Positions 8,466-16,146 of a stretch of 64,000 nt of DNA are shown here, in pieces. Origin of the DNA: Pseudomonas bubulae (GTDB lineage: Bacteria > Pseudomonadota > Gammaproteobacteria > Pseudomonadales > Pseudomonadaceae); NCBI RefSeq assembly GCF_037023725.1, contig NZ_CP146077.1:4439001-4503000 (forward strand), given 5' to 3'. Every line of letters starts with the position of its first letter. Positions within the stretch are counted from its first letter, which is position 1. The position numbers and the translations under genes were made by a program. The notes under the pieces were generated by a model. The model was not told where the DNA came from and did no database searches. It was given only the letters and a program-made list of their open reading frames with translations.

Positions 8466-10250
8466 ATGACCGATTCAACCCCACGCCGCCTGCGCAGCCA
8501 GCTGTGGTTCGACGACCCAAGCCACGCCGACCTGACCGCACTGTATGTGGAACGTTACATGAACCAGGGCCTGACCCGCGCCGAACTGCAATCGGGGCGG
8601 CCGATTATCGGCATCGCCCAGACCGGCAGCGACCTGACGCCCTGCAACCGCCATCACATCGAACTGGCCAAGCGGGTCAAGGACGGCATTCGCGATGCAG
8701 GTGGCATCCCGATGGAGTTTCCGGTACACCCGATTGCCGAACAGTCGCGCCGCCCCACCGCGGCCCTCGACCGCAACCTCGCCTACCTGGGCCTGGTCGA
8801 GGTGCTGCATGGTTACCCGCTGGACGGCGTGGTGCTGACCACCGGTTGCGACAAAACCACCCCGGCCTGCCTGATGGCTGCGGCCACCACTGACCTGCCT
8901 TCCATCGTACTGTCCGGCGGGCCGATGCTCGACGGCTGGCACAAAGGCCAGCGCATTGGTTCGGGCACCGTACTGTGGCATGCGCGCAATCTGCTCAGCG
9001 CCGGCGAAATCGATTACGAAGGCTTTATGACCCTGACCACCGCATCATCGCCGTCGGTGGGTCACTGCAACACCATGGGCACTGCGCTGTCGATGAACGC
9101 CCTGGCCGAGGCACTGGGTATGTCCCTGCCCGGCTGCGCGAGCATCCCGGCACCGTACCGCGAGCGCGGGCAAATGGCCTATGCCACCGGGATGCGCATC
9201 GTCGACCTGGTGCGCGAAGACGTACGCCCCTCCCAGATCATGACCCACGCAGCCTTCGAAAACGCCATTGCCGTGGCCTCGGCGCTGGGCGCATCCACCA
9301 ACTGCCCGCCGCACCTGATTGCCATCGCCCGCCACAGCGGTATCGAGCTGTCACTGGAAGACTGGCAGCGCGTCGGCGAAGACGTGCCCTTGCTGGTCAA
9401 CTGCATGCCCGCCGGCGAGTACCTGGGTGAAAGCTTCCACCGCGCAGGCGGTGTACCGGCGGTGATGCATGAACTGGACAAGGTCGGCCGCCTGCACCGC
9501 GACTGCCTCACGGTCAGTGGCCGCAGCATGGGTGACGTGGTTGCCGACTGCGTCACCGGCGACCGTGACGTGATCCGTTCCTACGAAGACCCGCTGATGC
9601 ACCGAGCCGGTTTTATCGTACTCAGCGGCAACTTCTTCGACAGTGCCATCATGAAAATGTCAGTGGTGGGCGAAGCATTTCGCAAGACCTACCTCAGCGA
9701 CCCGTTGCAACCCAACAGCTTCGAAGCGCGGGCTATTGTGTTCGAGGGCCCGGAAGACTACACGGCGCGGATCAACGACCCTTCGCTGGACATCGACGAG
9801 CGCTGCATTCTGGTGATTCGAGGCTGCGGCACCGTGGGCTTCCCCGGCAGCGGCGAGGTCGTGAACATGGCGCCACCTTCCAACCTGATCAAGGCCGGGA
9901 TCGACTCCCTGCCCTGCATGGGTGATGGCCGCCAAAGCGGCACCTCGGCCAGCCCGTCAATTCTCAACATGTCCCCGGAATCTGCGGTGGGTGGCGGTCT
10001 GTCGTTACTGCGCACCGGCGATCGCCTGCGCGTCGACCTCAACGCGCGCAGCGTCAACCTGCTGGTGGACGAAAGCGTGCTCAACGAACGCCGCCAGGAA
10101 CCGCTGCCACCGCTGGCCCCGTCACAAACTCCGTGGCAGGAACTCTACCGCCAACTGGTCGGCCAGCTCTCCACCGGCGGCTGCCTCGAACCGGCCACCC
10201 TGTACTGGCGCGTGATCCCGGAAAACGGCCCGCCCCGTCACTCCCACTAG
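8466..10250 (+). CDS. IlvD/EDD-family sugar-acid dehydratase (L-arabinonate/D-xylonate dehydratase type)
   Basis: A 594-residue dehydratase. The three cysteines expected to hold the iron-sulfur cluster are at Cys60, Cys128 and Cys201 (DLTPCNRHH, TTGCDKTTPA, SVGHCNTMG), close to the positions known in L-arabinonate and D-xylonate dehydratases; Lys129 is the likely carbamylated metal ligand. It would convert an aldonate to a 2-keto-3-deoxy acid, the compound consumed by the SDR/FAH pair or by the FAH-fold protein at 10383. GCCGGAGCC upstream of the ATG at 8466 is a plausible ribosome site. Length and motifs favour the sugar-acid branch over dihydroxyacid dehydratase (IlvD). Confidence 0.86.
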   Translation: MTDSTPRRLRSQLWFDDPSHADLTALYVERYMNQGLTRAELQSGRPIIGIAQTGSDLTPCNRHHIELAKRVKDGIRDAGGIPMEFPVHPIAEQSRRPTAALDRNLAYLGLVEVLHGYPLDGVVLTTGCDKTTPACLMAAATTDLPSIVLSGGPMLDGWHKGQRIGSGTVLWHARNLLSAGEIDYEGFMTLTTASSPSVGHCNTMGTALSMNALAEALGMSLPGCASIPAPYRERGQMAYATGMRIVDLVREDVRPSQIMTHAAFENAIAVASALGASTNCPPHLIAIARHSGIELSLEDWQRVGEDVPLLVNCMPAGEYLGESFHRAGGVPAVMHELDKVGRLHRDCLTVSGRSMGDVVADCVTGDRDVIRSYEDPLMHRAGFIVLSGNFFDSAIMKMSVVGEAFRKTYLSDPLQPNSFEARAIVFEGPEDYTARINDPSLDIDERCILVIRGCGTVGFPGSGEVVNMAPPSNLIKAGIDSLPCMGDGRQSGTSASPSILNMSPESAVGGGLSLLRTGDRLRVDLNARSVNLLVDESVLNERRQEPLPPLAPSQTPWQELYRQLVGQLSTGGCLEPATLYWRVIPENGPPRHSH

Positions 10251-10269
10251 ACACGACAAACACATTACC

Positions 10270-10355
10270 TGTGGGAGCGAGCCTGCTCGCGAAGCAGATA
10301 CTGCAGATGGTCAGCCAACCCGTGGTGACTTGATCGCGACCAAGCTCGCTCCCAC
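10270..10355. repeat. REPIN (inverted REP pair)
   Basis: TGTGGGAGCGAGCCTGCTCG at 10270 pairs with the imperfect reverse complement ending AGCTCGCTCCCACC... near 10355. The right arm has diverged (GATCGCGACCAAG). It lies between the dehydratase gene and the final gene of the set. Confidence 0.8.
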
Positions 10356-10382
10356 CAAGCACTCTTTTCAAGGATCACGTAT

Positions 10383-11570
10383 ATGCAAACGCTGCAATTG
10401 ACCATAGAAAACACCCTGCCCGATGACTGGCAGCGCGCCACCCTGGTCGGTCGCGTGTGGTTGCCCGGCGAACGTGGCGGCCCGGCCGTGGTGGTGATTC
10501 GTGACGGTGAAGTAATCGACTGCACGGCCCACTTCCCCACCCTGAGCCTGCTGCTCGATAGCGACAACCCGCTGCAAGCCGTGCGTGAAATCCGCGGCAC
10601 CGTATTGGGCACGATCCAGGCCTTGCTGGCCAACAGCGGCGAGCAGCGCGACATGGCCAAACCCTACCTGCTGGCCCCGGCAGATCTGCAAGTGATCAAG
10701 GCGGCGGGTGTCACCTTTGCTGCCAGCATGATCGAACGGGTGATCGAGGAAAAAGCCGGAGGCGATGCCCACCGTGCCGAAGAGGTTCGTGCCCTGGTGC
10801 ACGAAGTGATTGGTAATAACCTGCGCGACCTGCGCCCCGGCTCGCCAGAAGCCATGCGCCTCAAACAAGTGCTGATCGAACAGAACATGTGGTCGCAGTA
10901 CCTGGAAGTGGGTATCGGCCCCGACGCCGAAATTTTCACCAAGGCACCGATCCTCGCTGCTGTGGGCAGCGGCAGCGCCATTGGCATCCACCCCGGTTCA
11001 AGCTGGAACAACCCGGAGCCGGAAGTGGTGCTGGCGGTAGACAGCCAGGGCCGGATCCACGGCGCGACCCTGGGCAACGACGTCAACCTGCGCGACTTCG
11101 AAGGTCGCAGCGCGTTACTGCTGAGCAAGGCCAAGGACAACAACGCCTCCTGTGCGCTGGGGCCCTTTATTCGCCTGTTTGACGAACACTTCAACCTCGA
11201 CGACGTGCGCCATTGTGAAGTGACCTTGCGTGTTGAAGGTGTCGATGGCTACGTGCTGAACGGCAAAAGCTCAATGAACCAGATCAGCCGCGACCCGGCG
11301 GACCTGGCCGAACAGACGCTCAACGCCAACCACCAGTACCCGGACGGTTTTGTCCTGTTCCTGGGTACCCTGTTCGCTCCTACAGAAGACCGCGACCAAC
11401 CGGGCCAGGGGTTTACCCATAAGGCCGATGATGTTGTAAGCATCTCGTCACCGACACTGGGAGCGTTGCACAACCGCGTGACCGGCAGCGACCAGGCGCC
11501 ACAATGGGCGTTCGGGGTCAGTGCACTGATGAAGAACCTGGCGGGCCGCGGGCTGCTCGGCCAGGCCTGA
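10383..11570 (+). CDS. FAH-superfamily protein, AraD1/XylX-like 2-keto-3-deoxy-acid dehydratase candidate
   Basis: A 395-residue protein with an N-terminal extension and a C-terminal FAH-fold domain. The metal-site pattern is seen in GIGPDAEIFTKAP, SWNNPEPEVVLAVDSQGRIHGATLGNDVNLRDFEGRS is split here into its two halves around residues 205-240, and VTLRVEGVDG follows. Length and layout match AraD1/GguC-type proteins and the Caulobacter XylX type, which dehydrate 2-keto-3-deoxy-pentonates to alpha-ketoglutarate semialdehyde. It closes the rightward set, after a REPIN, and is followed by a terminator at 11593. No ketoglutarate-semialdehyde dehydrogenase is encoded here, so that step would have to be supplied elsewhere. 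Confidence 0.75.
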   Translation: MQTLQLTIENTLPDDWQRATLVGRVWLPGERGGPAVVVIRDGEVIDCTAHFPTLSLLLDSDNPLQAVREIRGTVLGTIQALLANSGEQRDMAKPYLLAPADLQVIKAAGVTFAASMIERVIEEKAGGDAHRAEEVRALVHEVIGNNLRDLRPGSPEAMRLKQVLIEQNMWSQYLEVGIGPDAEIFTKAPILAAVGSGSAIGIHPGSSWNNPEPEVVLAVDSQGRIHGATLGNDVNLRDFEGRSALLLSKAKDNNASCALGPFIRLFDEHFNLDDVRHCEVTLRVEGVDGYVLNGKSSMNQISRDPADLAEQTLNANHQYPDGFVLFLGTLFAPTEDRDQPGQGFTHKADDVVSISSPTLGALHNRVTGSDQAPQWAFGVSALMKNLAGRGLLGQA

Positions 11571-11592
11571 CTGGCTGATTGAAAGCCACAAA

Positions 11593-11626
11593 AAAGGCCC
11601 CGCCTGTTCAACAGTGCGGGGCCTTT
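11593..11626 (+). terminator. Rho-independent terminator after the sugar-acid gene set
   Basis: AAAGGCCCCGC and GCGGGGCCTTT form an 11-bp perfect stem with a 12-base loop, just after the stop at 11570. It may serve both the rightward gene set and the leftward tRNA-Arg gene. Confidence 0.85.
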
Positions 11627-11633
11627 GCGTATC

Positions 11634-11710
11634 TGGTGTCCCAGGCGGGGTTCGAACCTGCAACCTTCCCCTTAGGAGGGGGATGCTCTATCCAATTGAG
11701 CTACTGAGAC
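11634..11710 (-). tRNA. tRNA-Arg (anticodon CCU)
   Basis: The reverse strand starts GTCTCAGTAGCTCAATTGGA and ends with the acceptor strand and encoded CCA. The anticodon loop CTCCTAA gives CCU, and the GGTTCGAACC T-arm is intact. Seventy-seven bases including CCA. Confidence 0.95.
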
Positions 11711-11870
11711 AAATAACGGCGTGCATGGTAACGGGCATGCCTGGGTTTGTCATGTCGTGAGTGGTCTTTTTAACTGTAAGACAGCGGCCTAAACAGACTT
11801 TTTTTGCCTCCGATGAGCGGTACGAGGTTGCGATCGACTGCACAGCACAGGCAAGGCTCAGGCGGCCATC

Positions 11871-11915
11871 GTGCAATTTGCACTACATCAAAAAGCCATC
11901 ATTGCAAAATGCAAT
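11871..11915. promoter_or_regulatory. Paired palindromes upstream of the sigma-54 promoter
   Basis: Two dyads built from the same TTGCA/TGCAA arms occur: GTGCAATTTGCAC (11871-11883) and ATTGCAAAATGCAAT (11901-11915). Their centres are about 31 bp apart, close to three helical turns, and lie roughly 95-130 bp before the expected start of transcription from the sigma-54 promoter. This is where an enhancer-binding protein would dock. The protein is unknown. The rest of 11711-11977 shows no gene. Confidence 0.4.
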
Positions 11916-11977
11916 TAAACACTCTTGAATATACGGCTCAACTCGCTGTTTTATAAGGTTTTTTAGCCTTGTTACAG

Positions 11978-11994
11978 TTGGCACGAAGACTGCT
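11978..11994 (+). promoter_or_regulatory. Sigma-54 (RpoN) promoter
   Basis: TTGGCACGAAGACTGCT matches TGGCAC-N5-TTGCW with exact GG-N10-GC spacing (GG 11980-11981, GC 11992-11993). Transcription would start near 12005, just before the small membrane-protein genes. Confidence 0.65.
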
Positions 11995-12035
11995 CTATTA
12001 ACAGTATCCCGTCCATGCTCTCAGAGATGACCGCC

Positions 12036-12266
12036 ATGAACAGCACGCTACTACTGTTAAACACCCTCGCGCTGGCCGTATTGCTGGTTTTTCATTTTCT
12101 GCCCGAGCCCGTTTCGGCCGAGCAGCCTGTTGAAATGACGGCTACCTTCAACAAACCGCGGCCACAGGTTGCGGTGATGAAAGAGACCAGCCGCGTGACA
12201 CCTCGTCTGGCTGCCAACCAGCCCGTCGCCGACCAGGCACCTGCGGGTGAACGCTGGGTCTTTTGA
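12036..12266 (+). CDS. Small secreted or membrane-anchored protein, unknown function
   Basis: A 76-residue protein from the ATG at 12036; in-frame ATGs at 12015 and 12027 would lengthen it to 83 or 79 residues. The N-terminus is one strong hydrophobic segment (about residues 3-22) ending at VSAEQ, which could be a signal peptide or a membrane anchor. A polar, proline-rich tail follows and ends GERWVF. It is the first gene after the sigma-54 promoter and is followed after 28 bp by another small membrane-protein gene. I do not recognise the family. Confidence 0.65.
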   Translation: MNSTLLLLNTLALAVLLVFHFLPEPVSAEQPVEMTATFNKPRPQVAVMKETSRVTPRLAANQPVADQAPAGERWVF

Positions 12267-12294
12267 AAGCACATTGAGAGATGGGTAAGAAATC

Positions 12295-12471
12295 ATGTCC
12301 AAAATCGCTTTGGCTCTGTTAATGCTGGCACTGTCGAGCCTTGCCCTGGATGTATTCACCAGTAACGAATTTGGCAATCTGCCCTTGATCGCCGCCGCGG
12401 TGTTTTTCGCTTGCTGGCTGGTGGCGCTGCTGCTTGGTCGCAGGTTCAAGTTTGACCCGCAATTGCGCTGA
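12295..12471 (+). CDS. Small two-helix membrane protein, unknown function
   Basis: A 58-residue protein. It has two hydrophobic segments (about residues 4-19 and 29-47) separated by DVFTSNEFGNLP, and a basic end GRRFKFDPQLR, so it is probably an inner-membrane hairpin with both ends on the same side. GGGTAAG lies about seven bases before the ATG. It sits 28 bp after the previous small gene and probably shares its sigma-54 promoter. No family is recognised, but the composition and ribosome site make it a credible gene. Confidence 0.62.
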   Translation: MSKIALALLMLALSSLALDVFTSNEFGNLPLIAAAVFFACWLVALLLGRRFKFDPQLR

Positions 12472-12660
12472 AACTGCCCATAGGCAAGGGGGAAAACCCA
12501 TTAATTTGCTGGGTTAATCGCTAAGCCACCCATTCGAGTGTATATTTTTAACAAGACCTACTGGCATAACGCCTTTATCCGGTTCAATATTTGTCACAGA
12601 ATTGACGCCAGGGAAGTGGCAGATTTGAGGCATGATGCGCGCCTCTTAGCAATTCAGGTT

Positions 12661-12688
12661 GAACATTTGGCTATAAGGACGGTCTTAA
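12661..12688 (+). promoter_or_regulatory. Candidate AlgU (sigma-22) promoter of amrZ
   Basis: GAACAT, a 16-base spacer and TCTTAA resemble the AlgU/RpoE consensus GAACTT-N16-TCTGA. It lies about 60 bp before amrZ, whose P. aeruginosa counterpart is AlgU-dependent. The remainder of 12472-12745 shows no gene. Confidence 0.5.
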
Positions 12689-12745
12689 ACACATCCTGCG
12701 GCCAATTCCCGAGAACCGCTCCCCTGAACTAACCGGTTAACTAAA

Positions 12746-13072
12746 ATGCGCCCATTGAAACAGGCAATTTACTCCAGCCGCACGGCTGACAAGTTCGTCG
12801 TTCGCCTGCCAGACGGAATGCGCGAGCGCATCGCCGAAGTGGCTCGCAACCATCACCGCAGCATGAACTCTGAAATCATTGCTCGTCTCGAGCAAAGCCT
12901 TATCCAGGAAGGCGTTCTGGGTGATGAGCTCAGCATGCGCCTCGACAGCCCCGAGCTTTCCCTGCATGAGCGTGAGCTGCTGCAACGCTTCCGCCAGTTG
13001 TCACACCGCCAGCAAAACGCCCTGGTATCACTGATTGCTCACGATGCTGAAGCAGCCTCTGAAGAATCCTGA
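12746..13072 (+). CDS. amrZ: AmrZ, ribbon-helix-helix transcriptional regulator
   Basis: A 108-residue Arc-type DNA-binding protein. The ribbon-helix-helix region (about residues 10-52) contains [20 protein letters not shown] and [15 protein letters not shown], almost identical to AmrZ of P. aeruginosa, and the C-terminal [15 protein letters not shown] and [14 protein letters not shown] match its tetramerisation part. AmrZ controls alginate, motility, exopolysaccharide and c-di-GMP genes. A candidate AlgU promoter lies upstream and a strong terminator follows. Identification is firm. Confidence 0.95.
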   Translation: MRPLKQAIYSSRTADKFVVRLPDGMRERIAEVARNHHRSMNSEIIARLEQSLIQEGVLGDELSMRLDSPELSLHERELLQRFRQLSHRQQNALVSLIAHDAEAASEES

Positions 13073-13086
13073 TTTAACTCAGGCAT

Positions 13087-13116
13087 AAAAAAAGCCAGCA
13101 AATGCTGGCTTTTTTT
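13087..13116. terminator. Bidirectional terminator between amrZ and mgtE
   Basis: AAAAAAAGCCAGCA and TGCTGGCTTTTTTT form a perfect stem with A and T tracts on both sides, so it can end both convergent transcripts. Confidence 0.93.
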
Positions 13117-13147
13117 ATGGGCGCTGTTCGCGCCCTGTACATAATGA

Positions 13148-14590
13148 TCAAAGCAGGAAGATAGTCGCCAGCCCCAGAAAGATGAAGAACCCGCCACTGT
13201 CGGTCATGGCGGTGATCATCACGCTTGCGCCCATGGCCGGATCACGCCCCAGGCGGGCCAGCGTCATTGGTATCAATACCCCCATCAGTGCTGCCAGCAG
13301 CAGGTTGAGGGTCATGGCTGCGGTCATCACCACGCCGAGCGACCAGCTGCCATACAGCAGGTAGGCCACAACACCAATCACGCCACCCCACACCAGACCA
13401 TTGATCAGGCCCACGGCGAGCTCCTTGCGCATCAACCGCGAAGTGCTGCCGGTGTTAACCTGATCCAGGGCCATAGCGCGCACGATCATGGTAATGGTCT
13501 GGTTGCCGGAGTTACCGCCAATACCGGCCACGATGGGCATCAGTGCTGCCAGAGCCACCAGCTTTTCAATCGAGCCTTCGAACAGGCCAATCACCCGCGA
13601 AGCAATAAATGCCGTGACCAGGTTGACTGCCAGCCAGGCCCAACGGTTACGCAGGGACTTCCACACCGAGGCGAAGATGTCTTCTTCTTCTCGCAGACCG
13701 GCCATGTTGAGAACTTCGTTTTCACTCTCTTCACGGATCAGGTCGACCATTTCATCGATGGTCAGACGGCCGATCAGCTTGCCGTTCTTGTCGACTACGG
13801 GGGCCGAAATCAAGTCATAACGTTCAAATGCCTGAGCAGCATCGTAGGCATCTTCGTCCGGGTGAAAACTCACCGGGTCGTTGGCCATGACCTCAGACAC
13901 TTGTTTTTCAGGGTCGTTGACCAGCAGACGCTTGATCGGCAGCACACCTTTGAGCGCACCGTCGTAATCGACCACGAACAGTTTGTCGGTATGGCCCGGC
14001 AACTCCTTGAGGCGACGCAGGTAACGCAGCACGACTTCAAGGCTGACATCCTCACGGATGGTCACCATCTCGAAGTCCATCAGGGCGCCGACCTGGTCCT
14101 CGTTATAGGACAGTGCGGAGCGCACGCGCTCACGCTGCTGGCCATCCAGGGTCTCCATCAGCTCATGGACGACGTCTCGCGGCAGCTCGGGAGCCAGGTC
14201 AGCAAGTTCGTCGGCGTCCATCTCCTTGGCGGCTGCCAGGAGCTCGTGATCGTCCATGTCGGCGATCAGGGTTTCACGCACCGAGTCGGATACTTCGAGC
14301 AGGATGTCGCCATCGCGATCAGCCTTGACCAGCTGCCAGACCGTCAGGCGGTCGTCCAGAGGCAATGCTTCGAGGATATAGGCAACGTCTGCGGAGTGCA
14401 GGTCTTCCAGCTTGCGCTGGAGTTCAACAAGGTTTTGCCGATGGACCAGGTTCTCGACCCGGTCATGGTGATGGCCTTCCTGACGATGAGTCAGATCTTC
14501 GACCACACGCTGGCGATTAAGCAGCTCAATAACTTGAGCAAGGCGGCTTTGCAGGCTTTCTTGGGTTTTCTTTACTTCAACTTCGGTCAT
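13148..14590 (-). CDS. mgtE: Magnesium transporter MgtE
   Basis: A 480-residue Mg2+ channel/transporter. The order is an N-terminal superhelical domain with LHSADVAYILEALPLDDRL, a pair of CBS domains (around residues 140-260, with VDYDGALKGVLPIKRLL and VDKNGKLIGRLTIDEMVDLI), and about five membrane helices with the pore signature PIVAGIGGNSGNQ. The ATG at 14590 has GGAG seven bases upstream and gives the usual length; a longer reading to 14620 lacks such support. It converges with amrZ and shares its terminator. Confidence 0.94.
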   Translation of the reverse strand: MTEVEVKKTQESLQSRLAQVIELLNRQRVVEDLTHRQEGHHHDRVENLVHRQNLVELQRKLEDLHSADVAYILEALPLDDRLTVWQLVKADRDGDILLEVSDSVRETLIADMDDHELLAAAKEMDADELADLAPELPRDVVHELMETLDGQQRERVRSALSYNEDQVGALMDFEMVTIREDVSLEVVLRYLRRLKELPGHTDKLFVVDYDGALKGVLPIKRLLVNDPEKQVSEVMANDPVSFHPDEDAYDAAQAFERYDLISAPVVDKNGKLIGRLTIDEMVDLIREESENEVLNMAGLREEEDIFASVWKSLRNRWAWLAVNLVTAFIASRVIGLFEGSIEKLVALAALMPIVAGIGGNSGNQTITMIVRAMALDQVNTGSTSRLMRKELAVGLINGLVWGGVIGVVAYLLYGSWSLGVVMTAAMTLNLLLAALMGVLIPMTLARLGRDPAMGASVMITAMTDSGGFFIFLGLATIFLL

Positions 14591-14958
14591 AGGCGAACTC
14601 CACTCCCAGCAGCAGGGCACGCCGGAAGGATCAATCAGTCAATTCATGATTGGTAAAGCGGGATGCTGAGTTACTACTGGGTAAGTCCATGGAGGTATTC
14701 CACAAGCCCCGGCGGGGCTGACGGGCGCAATCATACACGGCTTGAAAATTAATGACGCAAAAATCTTGGAGATAACAAAAGCTTGCGAAAAACCGCCAGA
14801 CGGCGCCTGCGCACTGCTTGTGCGACGAAGGATGAGTTGCACAGGGCACAACTCAAAGCTGAAATTCAACCTTGTAGCCGTTGACGAGCAGGGACAAGAA
14901 CCAGAATAAACACAAGACAAGTCGCGAGGATGACAGCAATAGCCAAATCGCAGATAAC
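14591..14958. other. Intergenic region upstream of mgtE
   Basis: About 370 bases with no convincing gene on either strand; it should hold the mgtE promoter on the minus strand. Open frames here lack ribosome sites and typical coding composition. MgtE genes are riboswitch-controlled in some bacteria, but I do not recognise an M-box here. Confidence 0.4.
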
Positions 14959-14987
14959 AAAAAGCCCGCACAATGTGCGGGCTTTTT
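14959..14987 (-). terminator. Terminator of the tRNA-Arg array
   Basis: AAAAAGCCCGCAC and GTGCGGGCTTTTT form a perfect stem directly after the last leftward tRNA gene. Confidence 0.9.
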
Positions 14988-14993
14988 GATGTT

Positions 14994-15070
14994 TGGTGCA
15001 CTCGACAGGATTCGAACCTGTGACCGCTCGGTTCGTAGCCGAGTACTCTATCCAGCTGAGCTACGAGTGC
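14994..15070 (-). tRNA. tRNA-Arg (anticodon ACG), copy 4 in transcription order
   Basis: Reverse strand reads GCACTCGTAGCTCAGCTGGA, has anticodon loop CTACGAA (ACG, read as ICG) and an encoded CCA. It is identical to the other three copies. Confidence 0.97.
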
Positions 15071-15141
15071 AGGTTGTGTTTGTTAAACCAGACCACCGCT
15101 GGCTGAAGCAAAGCCAACTGCCTGGGCAATTGACTCTTAAA

Positions 15142-15218
15142 TGGTGCACTCGACAGGATTCGAACCTGTGACCGCTCGGTTCGTAGCCGAGTACTCTATC
15201 CAGCTGAGCTACGAGTGC
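15142..15218 (-). tRNA. tRNA-Arg (anticodon ACG), copy 3
   Basis: Identical 77-base gene exactly 148 bp from its neighbour; encoded CCA and anticodon ACG. Confidence 0.97.
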
Positions 15219-15289
15219 AAGTTGTGTTTGATAGACCAGACCACCGCTGGTTGAAGCAAAACCAACCGCCTGGGCGATTGACTCTTAAA

Positions 15290-15366
15290 TGGTGCACTCG
15301 ACAGGATTCGAACCTGTGACCGCTCGGTTCGTAGCCGAGTACTCTATCCAGCTGAGCTACGAGTGC
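15290..15366 (-). tRNA. tRNA-Arg (anticodon ACG), copy 2
   Basis: Identical 77-base gene, again 148 bp from its neighbours, with near-identical 71-bp spacers on both sides. Confidence 0.97.
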
Positions 15367-15437
15367 AAGTTGTGTTTGATAGACCAGACCACCGCTGGTT
15401 GAAGCAAAACCAATCGCCTTGGCAATTGACTCTTAAA

Positions 15438-15514
15438 TGGTGCACTCGACAGGATTCGAACCTGTGACCGCTCGGTTCGTAGCCGAGTACTCTATCCAGC
15501 TGAGCTACGAGTGC
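15438..15514 (-). tRNA. tRNA-Arg (anticodon ACG), copy 1
   Basis: First tRNA-Arg in the leftward transcript, following tRNA-Ser; identical body, anticodon ACG and encoded CCA. Confidence 0.97.
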
Positions 15515-15621
15515 ATTTGAAGCGGCGCATTATAGACCGTTGAATCTCTCTGGCAAGATTTTTTTTCAGTATTTTCAACAACTTACTGAACTGCCTAGAT
15601 TACAACGTGCTACATGAATAA

Positions 15622-15712
15622 TGGCGGAGAAGGGGGGATTCGAACCCCCGACACCCTTTTGAGATGTACTCCCTTAGCAGGGGAGCGCCTTCGGCCACTC
15701 GGCCACCTCTCC
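15622..15712 (-). tRNA. tRNA-Ser (anticodon GCU)
   Basis: Reverse strand starts GGAGAGGTGGCCGAGTGG, has the long variable arm typical of tRNA-Ser, anticodon loop CTGCTAA (GCU) and an encoded CCA. Together with the four tRNA-Arg genes it forms one leftward tRNA cluster downstream of rsmA. Confidence 0.96.
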
Positions 15713-15773
15713 GCAACACGGGGCGTATAATAACCAGCCTTTTCCCCGCATGCAACTAAAAACTTAAATAAAA

Positions 15774-15962
15774 TTAAAGACTTGGTTCTTCATCCTTTTC
15801 ATTCTTGATCCGCAGGTAGATCTCTTCACGGTGTACGGCCACTTCCTTGGGAGCATTGACGCCAATGCGCACCTGGTTGCCTTTGACGCCCAATACGGTC
15901 ACGGTAATTTCGCCATCGCCTATGATCAGGCTTTCCGCACAACGGCGAGTCAGAATCAGCAT
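15774..15962 (-). CDS. csrA: Carbon storage regulator CsrA/RsmA
   Basis: A 62-residue RNA-binding post-transcriptional regulator. [16 protein letters not shown], the core [20 protein letters not shown] and EEIYLRI are the conserved CsrA sequence, including the RNA-contacting Arg44-equivalent in VHREE. In pseudomonads this protein (RsmA) represses secondary metabolism and biofilm genes and is titrated by RsmY/Z RNAs under GacA. AGGAG lies upstream of the ATG. It follows lysC in the usual lysC-rsmA-tRNA order, separated from it by a strong terminator, so it has its own promoter in the 184-bp gap. Confidence 0.97.
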   Translation of the reverse strand: MLILTRRCAESLIIGDGEITVTVLGVKGNQVRIGVNAPKEVAVHREEIYLRIKNEKDEEPSL

Positions 15963-16102
15963 ACGTTTCTCCTCACACTTATCTTTTCAGGGACAACAGT
16001 CTGCAAAAAAAAAGAGCCCGAGCCTACTAGCGACTAGTAGCACTCTGCGCTCCTTAGTATTGACCAACATGACAAAACGGGTGGGCTTCGTGCATGCCTG
16101 CC

Positions 16103-16133
16103 AAAAAACAAAGGGCGCGGATTAACCGCGCCC
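16103..16133 (-). terminator. Terminator after lysC
   Basis: On the minus strand GGGCGCGG, TTAAT and CCGCGCCC form a perfect 8-bp stem followed by TTTGTTTTTT, just past the lysC stop. Confidence 0.92.
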
Positions 16134-16146
16134 TTCTGGCAACGCC

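Noticed and set aside
11688..11876. Short frame on the minus strand
   Set aside because: It overlaps tRNA-Arg(CCU) and has no ribosome site.
12538..12732. 64-codon frame before amrZ
   Set aside because: It covers the amrZ promoter, has no good start and no family likeness.
14591..14958. Possible Mg2+ riboswitch upstream of mgtE
   Set aside because: The M-box consensus was not recognisable on the minus strand.
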